Assembly (NCBI GenBank): GCA_016295665.1
Contig: JAEDKS010000042.1
Location: 1-16,358 of the forward strand
Direction: 5' to 3'
DNA: 16,358 nucleotides
From: Clostridia bacterium
Lineage (GTDB): Bacteria; Bacillota; Clostridia; Christensenellales; Aristaeellaceae
The translations under genes were made by a program, and so were the position numbers. Shown piece after piece: positions 1 to 7,904 of this stretch; positions within the stretch are counted from its first letter, which is position 1, and each line of letters starts with the position of its first letter. Below the pieces are notes generated by a model. It saw nothing but the letters and a program-made list of their open reading frames with translations, made no database searches and was not told the origin of the DNA.

Positions 1-674
1 CAGCTGTCGCCGTCCAGACTGTCGCCCGCGTAGAAGAAGATGAACGCCTCCTTCTTGCGGAACTGCGCCATCGCCGCCACGGCGGCGGCCTCCATCTCCA
101 CGCAGACGCAGCCCTGAGCCCTGCGCCGCGCAACCTTCTCCCGGGTTTCGCGGTAGAAGGCATCCGTGGTCCAGGTCTTGCCCCGGGTGTGGGGCACGCC
201 CAGCTCCTCCAGCAGGCCGAGGAAAACGTCCCGGTACCGGGGGTTGACCTCAATCTCCTCCGAGGGCGGCGCGTAGTGATAGCTGGTGCCCTCATCCCGA
301 AGCGCGGCGGTGGGCAGGATGATGGAGCAGTCCCCGATCGCTCCGTCCAGCACGCCGCAGTTGCCGAACAGCACCACGGTCTCCACGCCCATGGCATAGC
401 ACTCTTCCAGGTTCCCCGCACAGACCGGGGCACCCACCGCCGCCATCTGCAGGGCGACGGGCACGCCGCCATAGACGGCGCGGTAGATGGGATAGACCAT
501 GTTGGCGGTTTTCGTTTCAGCCATGGGCTCCGCCTTCAGGCTGCGCACCATGCGGTCGAAGGTGACGCTGGCAAAGCAGGAGACCATCACCCGGGGCATG
601 CCGGGCACGGGGGCCGCGGCATGGCTCGGGTTGATGACCGCCTGGGGGTTGGGATCAAATTCGTGCAGCAGCAT
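1..674 (-). CDS. Nucleoside phosphorylase (PNP/UDP superfamily), C-terminus cut off by window edge
   Basis: The frame opens at ATG 674 and stays open for 224 codons to the window edge, so the last part of the protein is missing. GGGAGG lies 5 nt before the ATG. The product fits the nucleoside phosphorylase superfamily (PNP-I/uridine phosphorylase fold), which splits nucleosides with phosphate into base and ribose-1-phosphate. Supporting segments are AVGAPVCAGNLEE (about residues 79-91), a strand reading VVLFGNCGVLDG (100-111), TDAFYRE (170-176), and VEMEAAA (192-198), where the family's ribose-contacting glutamate sits. AGD (216-218) follows where DeoD has its SD base-contacting pair, so base preference (purine or uridine) cannot be settled. 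It begins 20 nt after purL and is probably the next gene of the purine operon, suggesting a salvage role. Family confident, substrate not. Confidence 0.85.
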   Translation of the reverse strand, partial: MLLHEFDPNPQAVINPSHAAAPVPGMPRVMVSCFASVTFDRMVRSLKAEPMAETKTANMVYPIYRAVYGGVPVALQMAAVGAPVCAGNLEECYAMGVETVVLFGNCGVLDGAIGDCSIILPTAALRDEGTSYHYAPPSEEIEVNPRYRDVFLGLLEELGVPHTRGKTWTTDAFYRETREKVARRRAQGCVCVEMEAAAVAAMAQFRKKEAFIFFYAGDSLDGDS

Positions 675-694
675 GCGGCCTCCCTGCCGGCGGC

Positions 695-3600
695 TTACCG
701 GAAGTAGGCCACGCCGCCCTCAAACAGCGGCTGGTACTTGTCGCCGGGCACGTTCTTGTACAGGTTCTCGCCGGAGCGCTCGGTGTGGCCCATCTTGCCC
801 AGCACGCGTCCGTCGGGGCTGGTGATGCCCTCGATGGCGAAGTAGCTGGCGTTGGGGTTGAAGCGGGTATCCATGCTGGGGTTGCCGGACAGATCCACAT
901 ACTGGGTGGCGATCTGACCGTTGGCAGCCAGCTGGCGGATGAGCGCCTCGGGCCCCACGAAGCGGCCCTCGCCGTGGCTGATGGCGACGGTGTGGATGTC
1001 GCCCGTCTCGCAGCGGCTGAGCCACGGGCTCTTCACGGAGGCGACACGGGTGCGCACCAGCATGGACTGGTGGCGACCGATCTCGTTGAAGGTCAGGGTC
1101 GGGCACTGGTCGTCGGTGTCCACGATGCGTCCGAAGGGCACCAGACCCAGCTTGATGAGCGCCTGGAAGCCGTTGCAGATGCCCAGCATCAGGCCGTCGC
1201 GCTTCTCCAGCAGCTCCGCCACCGCGTCCTTCATGGCGGGATTGCGGAAGAAGGCGTTGATGAACTTGGCGCTGCCGTCGGGCTCGTCGCCGCCGGAGAA
1301 GCCGCCGGGCAGCACGATCATCTGGCTGCGGGCGATGATGGACGCGGCCTTCCGGATGCTCTCGGTGATGGCCTCGGGGCTCAGGTTGTTGATGACCAGA
1401 ATCTCCGCCGCGCCGCCGGCCCGCTCCACGGCCCGGGCGGTGTCATACTCGCAGTTGGTGCCGGGGAACACGGGAATGAAGGCCAGGGGCTTCTGCGTCC
1501 TGACGGCGGGCATGACCGGGGCCTTCCCGCCCTCGTAGGTGAACCTCTCGGTGGTTTCGCCGGTGTGTCCGCGATAGGAGAACACCTTGTCCAGCTTGCT
1601 CTCGTAGATCTCCTGCATGGGGGCCAGGTCGATGCGGTCGCCCTCGTACTCCAGCACCCAGTCGGCGATGGTGTCGCCCACCTTCTCGCCCAGCGCCACG
1701 GTGTCCGCGCACTCCAGCAGGATGCCGCCCATCTGCTGGGCGAACAGGTCGCCCTCGAAGTCGTCGTCGATGCGGGTGCCGATGCCGTTGCCCAGGCCCA
1801 TCTTGAACAGGCCCTCCGCCACGCCGCCCAGGCCCAGGGCCCACGCGGAGACCACGCTGCCGGAGCGGATGGCCTGATGAACGGCCTCAAAGCTCGCGGT
1901 CAGCGCCCCGGTGTCGTGGGGATCGCAGGCCACCAGACGCACCTCGTGACCGGCCTCCTTGAACTCGGGGCTGATGACCTCGCTGGCCCTGCCGGGGGCC
2001 ACCGCGAAGGAGCAGAGCGTGGGCGGCACGTCCATCTGCTCGAAGGTGCCGGACATGGAGTCCTTGCCGCCGATGGCTGCCAGCTTCAGGTCAAGCTGCG
2101 CGTCGAAGGCGCCCAGCAGCGCCGCGAAGGGCTTGCCCCAGCGGGTGGGGTCGGCGGTCATGCGCTCGAAGTACTCCTGGAAGGTCAGGTACGCCTTCCG
2201 GTAGTCAAAGCCCGCCGCGACCAGCTTCGCCACGCTCTCCACCACCGCCAGATAGGCACCCTCGTAGGGGCTCTGCTCCATGAGCTCGGGATGGAAGCCG
2301 TAGGCCATGCCGGACACGGTGTCGGTGTTGCCGTGGCGCACGGGCAGCTTGGCAACCATGGTCTGGTTGGGGGTCAGCTGCTTTTTGCCGCCGAAGGGCA
2401 TGAGCACGGTCGCCGCGCCGATGGTGGCGTCGAAGCGCTCGCTCAGGCCCTGCTTGGAGCAGATGTTCAGGTTGCCCGCCATGGCAGCCAGCTTCTCCGT
2501 CACGGTGTCGCCGCCCAGCTTCACCTGCTGCACGCCGTCCTGCGCCACCTGCACGCGGGTGTGCTTCTCGGCGCCGTTGCTGTTCAGGAACTCGCGGCTC
2601 AGGTCAACGATGGTCACGCCCTTCCAGCTCATGCGCAGCCGGGGCTCCTCGGTGACCTCCGCCACCACGGTGGCCTCCAGGTTCTCCGCCCTCGCGGCGG
2701 CGAGGAAGGCGTCCACGTCCTCGGGGGCCAGCACCACCGCCATGCGCTCCTGGCTCTCGGAGATCGCCAGCTCGGTGCCGTCCAGACCGTCGTACTTCTT
2801 GGGCACCCGATCCAGGTCAATTTTCAGGCCGTCCGCCAGCTCGCCGATGGCGACGCTGACGCCGCCCGCGCCGAAGTCGTTGCAGCGCTTGATGAGCCGG
2901 GTCACATCGCCGTTCCGGAACAGGCGCTGCAGCTTGCGCTCGGTGGGGGCGTTGCCCTTCTGCACCTCGGCCCCGCAGGTCTCCAGGCTCTCCAGCTTGT
3001 GGCTCTTGGATGAGCCGGTGGCGCCGCCGCAGCCGTCACGGCCCGTGCGACCGCCCAGCAGCACGATTTTGTCCCCGGGGGCAGGCTGCTCCCGGCGCAC
3101 ATGGCTCTCCGGCGCCGCGCCCACCACCGCGCCGATCTCCAGGCGCTTGGCGGCATAGCCGGGATGGTACTGCTCGTCCACCAGCCCCGTAGCCAGGCCG
3201 ATCTGGTTGCCGTAGCTGGAATAGCCCGCCGCGGCGGTGGTCACCAGCTTGCGCTGGGGCAGCTTGCCGGGCAGGGTCTCGCTGACAGGCTTCAGGGGGT
3301 CGGCGGCTCCGGTGACGCGCATTGCGCCGTAGACATAGGAGCGGCCGGAGAGGGGGTCACGGATGGCGCCGCCGATGCAGGTGGCCGCGCCGCCGAAGGG
3401 CTCGATCTCGGTGGGGTGGTTGTGGGTCTCGTTCTTGAACATGAGCAGCCAGGGCTCGGTTTTGCCGTCGATGTCCACGTCGATTTTGATGGAGCAGGCG
3501 TTGATCTCCTCGCTCTCATCAAGGTTGGGCAGGCAGCCCTGCTTCTTCAGGTACTTCGCGCCCATGGTGGCGATGTCCATCAGGTTGACGGGCTTCTTCG

Positions 3601-4384
3601 CGATGCGCTCGCCGTAGACGGTCTCCCGGGCCGAAAGGTACCGGCGGAAGGCCTTTTCCACGGCCTCATGGGCGATGTCCGCGTCGTCGATGGTGGTCAG
3701 GAAGGTGGTGTGGCGGCAGTGATCGGACCAGTAGGTGTCGATCATGCGAATCTCGGTGAGGGTGGGGTCGCGCTTCTCGGAGGCGAAGTAGTCCCGGCAG
3801 AAGGCCAGATCGTCATCGTCCATGGCGAGACCGTACTTCTTCACGAAGGCATCCACCTGCGCCGCGTCCATGGCGGTGAAGCCGGTGAGGGTCTCCACAT
3901 GGTCGGGGGTGTCGTACTGCTGGCGGAGGGTGGTCTTTTCCGCCAGATCGGCCTCACGGCTCTCCACGGGGTTGATGACGTGCTTCTTGATGCGCGCCAG
4001 CTCATCCTCGGTCATGTCGCCGGAAAGCAGGTAGACCCGCGCCGTGCGGACGGTGGGGCGGGCGCACTGGCCCACCAGCTGAATGCACTCCGCGCAGGAG
4101 TCCGCCCGCTGGTCGAACTGTCCCGGCAGGTACTCCACCGCAAACACCGCGCCGTCAAACGCCGGCAGCGCCGTGTAGGTCACGTCCACCTGCGGCTCGG
4201 AGAACACGATGGGCCGGCAGGTCTCGTAGAGGGCATCCTCGACGCCCTCCACGTCATAGCGGTTCAGCAGGCGCAGGGCCTTCACGCTCCGGATGAGCAG
4301 AATGTGGCGAATCTCCCACAGCAGCTGCCGGGCCTCGACCGCGTATTCCGGCTTCTTTTCCACATAGATGCGCTTGACGCTCAT
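695..4384 (-). CDS. purL: Phosphoribosylformylglycinamidine synthase, single-chain clostridial type
   Basis: Converts FGAR, glutamine and ATP to FGAM (step 4 of purine synthesis) in the cytoplasm. The 1229-residue product joins the synthetase and glutaminase parts, so no separate PurQ or PurS is needed. The synthetase part carries SDHCRHTTF and, near residue 320, ETHNHPTEIEPFGGAA; a second region has CNDFGAGGVSVAIGELADG. The C-terminal class I glutaminase has PVFPGTNCEYDTARA, the nucleophile Cys1070 in GICNGFQ, and His1200/Glu1202 in GHTERSG, so the catalytic triad is intact. It is slightly shorter than the gamma-proteobacterial enzyme (about 1295 aa) and matches the clostridial long form. 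A TTG at 4390 could extend it by two codons, but GGGAGG sits 7 nt before ATG 4384 and runs nearly into the TTG, so 4384 is preferred. It follows purD by 23 nt. Confidence 0.97.
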   Translation of the reverse strand: MSVKRIYVEKKPEYAVEARQLLWEIRHILLIRSVKALRLLNRYDVEGVEDALYETCRPIVFSEPQVDVTYTALPAFDGAVFAVEYLPGQFDQRADSCAECIQLVGQCARPTVRTARVYLLSGDMTEDELARIKKHVINPVESREADLAEKTTLRQQYDTPDHVETLTGFTAMDAAQVDAFVKKYGLAMDDDDLAFCRDYFASEKRDPTLTEIRMIDTYWSDHCRHTTFLTTIDDADIAHEAVEKAFRRYLSARETVYGERIAKKPVNLMDIATMGAKYLKKQGCLPNLDESEEINACSIKIDVDIDGKTEPWLLMFKNETHNHPTEIEPFGGAATCIGGAIRDPLSGRSYVYGAMRVTGAADPLKPVSETLPGKLPQRKLVTTAAAGYSSYGNQIGLATGLVDEQYHPGYAAKRLEIGAVVGAAPESHVRREQPAPGDKIVLLGGRTGRDGCGGATGSSKSHKLESLETCGAEVQKGNAPTERKLQRLFRNGDVTRLIKRCNDFGAGGVSVAIGELADGLKIDLDRVPKKYDGLDGTELAISESQERMAVVLAPEDVDAFLAAARAENLEATVVAEVTEEPRLRMSWKGVTIVDLSREFLNSNGAEKHTRVQVAQDGVQQVKLGGDTVTEKLAAMAGNLNICSKQGLSERFDATIGAATVLMPFGGKKQLTPNQTMVAKLPVRHGNTDTVSGMAYGFHPELMEQSPYEGAYLAVVESVAKLVAAGFDYRKAYLTFQEYFERMTADPTRWGKPFAALLGAFDAQLDLKLAAIGGKDSMSGTFEQMDVPPTLCSFAVAPGRASEVISPEFKEAGHEVRLVACDPHDTGALTASFEAVHQAIRSGSVVSAWALGLGGVAEGLFKMGLGNGIGTRIDDDFEGDLFAQQMGGILLECADTVALGEKVGDTIADWVLEYEGDRIDLAPMQEIYESKLDKVFSYRGHTGETTERFTYEGGKAPVMPAVRTQKPLAFIPVFPGTNCEYDTARAVERAGGAAEILVINNLSPEAITESIRKAASIIARSQMIVLPGGFSGGDEPDGSAKFINAFFRNPAMKDAVAELLEKRDGLMLGICNGFQALIKLGLVPFGRIVDTDDQCPTLTFNEIGRHQSMLVRTRVASVKSPWLSRCETGDIHTVAISHGEGRFVGPEALIRQLAANGQIATQYVDLSGNPSMDTRFNPNASYFAIEGITSPDGRVLGKMGHTERSGENLYKNVPGDKYQPLFEGGVAYFR

Positions 4385-4407
4385 GTTCAACCCTCCCTGT
4401 ATCTTCC

Positions 4408-5682
4408 TTACAGACCCCGCAGCGCCCGCGCACCGATGTCGCGGCGCATGTGCCGGTCCGTGAACTGGATTCTGTCCGCAGCCTCGTAAGCGCGGTCGAT
4501 GGCCTCCCGCAGGGTGGGCGCGGTGGCGGTCACGCCCAGCACGCGGCCCCCGGCGGTCACGATGTCATCGCCCTGACGGCGGGTGCCCGCATGGAACACC
4601 TGCGCCGTCTCCCCCGCCTCCGCCAGACCGGAGATGGGATAGCCGCTCTGGTACTTCACGGGATAGCCGCCGCTGGCGAGCACCACGCAGCAAGCCGCAC
4701 CCTCATCGAACACCACGTCCACGTCGGACAGGGTGCCGTTCGCGGTGGCCTGCATGATGGTCAGCAGGTCGCTTTTCAGCAGGGGCAGCACCACCTGGGT
4801 CTCCGGGTCACCGAAGCGGCAGTTGTACTCGATCACCTTCGGGCCGTCCCCGGTCAGCATCAGACCGAAGTACAGGCAGCCGCGGAAGGTGCGGCCCTCG
4901 GCGTTCATGGCGTGCATGGTGGGCAGGAAGATCTCCCGCATGCACCTCTCCGCCATCTCCCGGGTGTAGCAGGGATTGGGGGCGATGGTGCCCATGCCGC
5001 CGGTGTTCAGGCCCTGATCGCCGTCCAGGGCGCGCTTGTGATCCATGCTGGAGACCATGGGCTTCACCACGTTGCCGTCGGTGAAGGCCAGCACGGACAC
5101 CTCCGGCCCCTCCAGGAATTCCTCGATGACCACGCTGCTGCCGCTCTTGCCGAACTGGGCATGGTTCATCATGTCGTCCACGGCCTTCAGCGCGTCGGCG
5201 CGCGTGGGGCAGATCAGCACGCCCTTGCCCAGGGCCAGGCCGTCCGCCTTGACCACCAGCGGCTCGGGGCAGGCATCGGAGTTGATGTAGCGCACCGCCG
5301 CGTCATAGTCGCTGAAGGTCTCGTAGGACGCCGTGGGGATGCCGTACTTCTTCATCAGGTTCTTGGAGAACACCTTGCTGCCCTCGATGATGGCGGCCTT
5401 CTTTTCGGGGCCGAAGGCGGGGATGCCGCTTTCCTTCAGCAGATCCACCAGCCCCATGCAGAGCGGGTCGTCGGGCGCGACCACCACAAAGTCGATGGCC
5501 TGCTCCCGGGCAAAGGCCACGATGGCCTCCATGTCCGTGGCCTTGATGTTCACGCACTCGCATTGGTCCGCCATGCCGCCGTTGCCGGGCGCGGCATAGA
5601 GCTTCTCCACGCTGGGGTTTTCCGCGATCTTCATGGCAATGGCATGCTCACGCCCGCCGCCGCCGACAATCAAAACTTTCAT
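4408..5682 (-). CDS. purD: Phosphoribosylamine-glycine ligase (GAR synthetase)
   Basis: Ligates glycine to phosphoribosylamine with ATP to give GAR (step 2). The 424-residue length is normal for PurD. The N-terminal Rossmann-like motif MKVLIVGGGGREHAIA is diagnostic. An ATP-grasp fold follows, with VVKADGLALGKGV, the GLNTGGMGTIAPNP loop, and the metal/ATP-binding EYNCRFGDPETQ near residue 285; the tail (GGRVLGVTA) is the usual C-terminal domain. GGAGG lies 7-8 nt before ATG 5682. The start overlaps the stop of the acetyltransferase gene by four bases (ATGA), indicating translational coupling, and purL starts 23 nt downstream. Nothing is missing or broken. Confidence 0.98.
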   Translation of the reverse strand: MKVLIVGGGGREHAIAMKIAENPSVEKLYAAPGNGGMADQCECVNIKATDMEAIVAFAREQAIDFVVVAPDDPLCMGLVDLLKESGIPAFGPEKKAAIIEGSKVFSKNLMKKYGIPTASYETFSDYDAAVRYINSDACPEPLVVKADGLALGKGVLICPTRADALKAVDDMMNHAQFGKSGSSVVIEEFLEGPEVSVLAFTDGNVVKPMVSSMDHKRALDGDQGLNTGGMGTIAPNPCYTREMAERCMREIFLPTMHAMNAEGRTFRGCLYFGLMLTGDGPKVIEYNCRFGDPETQVVLPLLKSDLLTIMQATANGTLSDVDVVFDEGAACCVVLASGGYPVKYQSGYPISGLAEAGETAQVFHAGTRRQGDDIVTAGGRVLGVTATAPTLREAIDRAYEAADRIQFTDRHMRRDIGARALRGL

Positions 5683-6194
5683 CTTCCGTCCTCCGTAAAC
5701 CAGAAATAACAGTGTCCCAGCCGCTCAGGCGCCTCGTGCCCGCCATTCCGGCGGCACACCGCCTTCGAGGCCTCGTTATCGCTCTGCACGGTGATCAGCA
5801 CCGATTCAATGCCCAGCGCAAACGCCTCCCGGAGCGCCAGGCGGCAGATGGCTGTGCCGTAGCCCCTTCCCCTTGCCGTGGGGCGGATCGCGTAGCCGAT
5901 ATGCCCGCCCGCGTCGCGCAGCGCATCGGTCAGAAAGTGACGGAGCTTGACCACGCCCACGGGCTCGCCGTCGGCATAGAGCCAGTACATGGTCTGCGGC
6001 ACCTTCCAGCCGTCCACCAGACCCGTCTGCGCCGCGTTCCTCTCCTGGGCCGCCAGCCACGCCTGATACTCGTCGTAGCGCATGCCGTGCGCACTCATTT
6101 GAAAGCCCTGCTCCTCCGCCGGGATCTCCTGAAGCATGTCATAGATCTCCCGACCGTCCTGCGCGGTCAGCCTTTTCAGCACCAGCTCTGCCAT
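5679..6194 (-). CDS. GNAT-family N-acetyltransferase inside the purine operon
   Basis: A 171-residue acetyltransferase of the GNAT superfamily, which transfers an acetyl group from acetyl-CoA to an amine. The acetyl-CoA pyrophosphate-binding motif A is clear: HIGYAIRPTARGRGYG (about residues 98-113, core RGRGYG), followed by ITVQSDNEASKAVCRRNG (134-151), the usual motif B with the Asn-x-x-Ser segment. The N-terminal third, including YWLYADGEPVGVVKLRHFL, forms the first strands. An AAGGTG ribosome site precedes ATG 6194. It lies 45 nt after the AICAR transformylase gene and its stop overlaps the purD start (ATGA). GNAT enzymes have no standard step in IMP synthesis, so the substrate is unknown; the tight coupling argues for co-expression with the pathway but does not prove a role in it. 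Confidence 0.88.
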   Translation of the reverse strand: MAELVLKRLTAQDGREIYDMLQEIPAEEQGFQMSAHGMRYDEYQAWLAAQERNAAQTGLVDGWKVPQTMYWLYADGEPVGVVKLRHFLTDALRDAGGHIGYAIRPTARGRGYGTAICRLALREAFALGIESVLITVQSDNEASKAVCRRNGGHEAPERLGHCYFWFTEDGR

Positions 6195-6239
6195 GTTTTC
6201 TCACCTTCTTCTGTTGCTTTCGGTGCCTGATCCCTGTGC

Positions 6240-7418
6240 TCAGTGGTGGAACAGGCGCATGTGGGTGAAGCACATCACCATGCCGAATTTGTCCGCCATC
6301 TCAATCACGTTGTCGTCGCGGATGGAGCCGCCGGGCTGCGCCACATAGCTCACGCCGGAGCGGTGCGCCCGCTCGATGTTGTCACCGAAGGGGAAGAAGG
6401 CATCGCTGCCCAGGGCCACGCCGGTCTGCTGCGCGAGCCATTCCTTCTTCTGCTCCCGGGTCAGGGGCTCGGGCTTCACCTTGAAGAACTGCTGCCAGCG
6501 GCCCTCCGCCAGCACGTCCTCGGCATCGTCGGAGATGTACACGTCGATGGTGTTGTCCCGGTCGGGGCGGCCGATTTTGTCCACGAAGGGCAGGGCCAGC
6601 ACCTGCGGATGCTGACGCAGCAGCCAGTTGTCGGCCTTCTGGCCCGCCAGGCGGGTGCAGTGGATGCGGCTCTGCTGACCGGCGCCGATGCCGATGGCCT
6701 GACCATCCTTGGCGTAGCACACGGAGTTGGACTGGGTGTACTTCAACACGATCAGCGCCACGATCAGGTCGCGTTTGGCGCTCTCGGGCAGGTCACGGTT
6801 CTTCGTCACGATGTCCTCCAGCAGCGCCTCGTCAATGACGAACTCGTTGCGACCCTGCTCGAAGGTGACGCCGAACACCTGCTTGTGCTCGATGGGCGCG
6901 GGGCGGTAGTCGGGGTCGATCTGCACCACGTTGTAGGCGCCCTTCTTCTTCGCCGTCAGGATGGCGAGGGCCTCGGGGGTGTAGCCGGGGGCGATGATGC
7001 CGTCGGACACCTCGGGCTTGATGAGCTTCGCGGTGGACTCGTCGCACACGTCGCTCAGGGAAATCCAGTCACCGAAGGAGGACATGCGGTCGGCGCCACG
7101 GGCCCGGGCATAGGCGCAGGCCAGCGGGGACAGCTCCATGTCCTGCCGGATGAAGTAGATCTTCCGCATGGTCTCATCCAGCGGCAGGCCCAGCGCGGCG
7201 CCTGCGGGGCTGACATGCTTGAAGGAGGCCGCTGCGGGGAGGCCGGTGGCGCGCTTCAGCTCACGCACCAGCTGCCAGCCGTTGAGCGCGTCCAGCAGGT
7301 TGATGTAGCCCGGCCTGCCGCTCAGCACGGTGATGGGCAGCTCGCCCTGCTCCATGTAAACGCGGCTGGGCTTCTGGTTGGGATTGCAGCCGTATTTGAG
7401 TTGCATTTCAGTTGCCAT
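6240..7418 (-). CDS. purH: Stand-alone AICAR formyltransferase (PurH C-terminal domain)
   Basis: Transfers a formyl group from 10-formyl-THF to AICAR to make FAICAR (step 9). At 392 residues it matches only the transformylase half of bifunctional PurH (about 510-590 aa); the N-terminal MGS-like cyclohydrolase half is absent. The catalytic Lys-His pair is present as K67-H68 in SFKHVSPAG. Other family marks are YTQSNSVCYAKDGQAIGIGAG, SDAFFPFGDNI, GVSYVAQPGGSIRDD, and the C-terminal MRLFHH. AAGGAGG precedes ATG 7418 with 9 nt spacing. The space upstream encodes the effector-binding protein and a PurO-type enzyme, so this is not a frameshifted purH; ring closure is supplied by the separate IMP cyclohydrolase encoded two genes upstream. 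It starts 24 nt after the effector-binding gene. Confidence 0.95.
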   Translation of the reverse strand: MATEMQLKYGCNPNQKPSRVYMEQGELPITVLSGRPGYINLLDALNGWQLVRELKRATGLPAAASFKHVSPAGAALGLPLDETMRKIYFIRQDMELSPLACAYARARGADRMSSFGDWISLSDVCDESTAKLIKPEVSDGIIAPGYTPEALAILTAKKKGAYNVVQIDPDYRPAPIEHKQVFGVTFEQGRNEFVIDEALLEDIVTKNRDLPESAKRDLIVALIVLKYTQSNSVCYAKDGQAIGIGAGQQSRIHCTRLAGQKADNWLLRQHPQVLALPFVDKIGRPDRDNTIDVYISDDAEDVLAEGRWQQFFKVKPEPLTREQKKEWLAQQTGVALGSDAFFPFGDNIERAHRSGVSYVAQPGGSIRDDNVIEMADKFGMVMCFTHMRLFHH

Positions 7419-7442
7419 GGGGAATTGCCTCCTTCTGCGCCG

Positions 7443-7904
7443 TCACAGCCTCTTGATGGGATAGTAGATGTACATTTTGCCGCTGAGCGGGTCGGTGAAG
7501 TCATATGCCGCACCCACCAGCTCCAGCCCCTCCTCCTTGAGCAGCTCCAGCCCGTAGGTGAAGGACTCCGGCTGGGTGTTGGGCACGAACACGTACTCCG
7601 ACGCGGGCAGCACCCACTTGACCCAGCCCCGGGGAGCCTCGGCGTCATCTCGGCAGGCGGCACCCGCCAGATAGAGACCCTCGCTGTAGTTGTTCTGCCA
7701 GGGACGGAAGCTGCGGCTCATGTCGCTCATGGCGCCCCAGATGCCCACCAGCTGACCCTGCAGGTTCCGCTTGGTCAGCGGGGCGATCTCCCCGAAGTGG
7801 CTGTTGGCTTCATTCCACAGCCGGGCGATGAAATCCTCCCCGTCCTTCGTCGAGCCTTCCTTGCCAATGACCGTGATGGCCGGCAGCGTGATGTGCTTCA
7901 GCAT
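7443..7904 (-). CDS. GyrI-like / Cass2-type effector-binding domain protein
   Basis: A 153-residue protein that looks like a free-standing small-molecule-binding domain of the GyrI-like/AraC effector-binding (Cass2, BmrR C-terminal) superfamily. Supporting signs are an N-terminal strand ITVIGKEGSTKDGEDFIARLW, a central LVGIWGAMSD strand, the segment YLAGAACRDD, the paired strand WVKWVLPASEYVFVP, and a C-terminal LSGKMYIYYPIKRL. No DNA-binding helix-turn-helix is attached. AGGAGGA lies 6 nt before ATG 7904, and the gene overlaps the stop of the IMP cyclohydrolase gene by seven bases, so translation is probably coupled. It sits between the last two enzymes of IMP synthesis, which hints at binding a purine intermediate or a related ligand, but no ligand or partner can be read from the sequence. 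Fold assignment is by remembered pattern, not by a search. Confidence 0.75.
   Translation of the reverse strand: MLKHITLPAITVIGKEGSTKDGEDFIARLWNEANSHFGEIAPLTKRNLQGQLVGIWGAMSDMSRSFRPWQNNYSEGLYLAGAACRDDAEAPRGWVKWVLPASEYVFVPNTQPESFTYGLELLKEEGLELVGAAYDFTDPLSGKMYIYYPIKRL

Noticed and set aside
785..3013. 742-codon open frame on the plus strand opposite purL
   Set aside because: Antisense shadow of purL with low-complexity composition and no recognisable domain.
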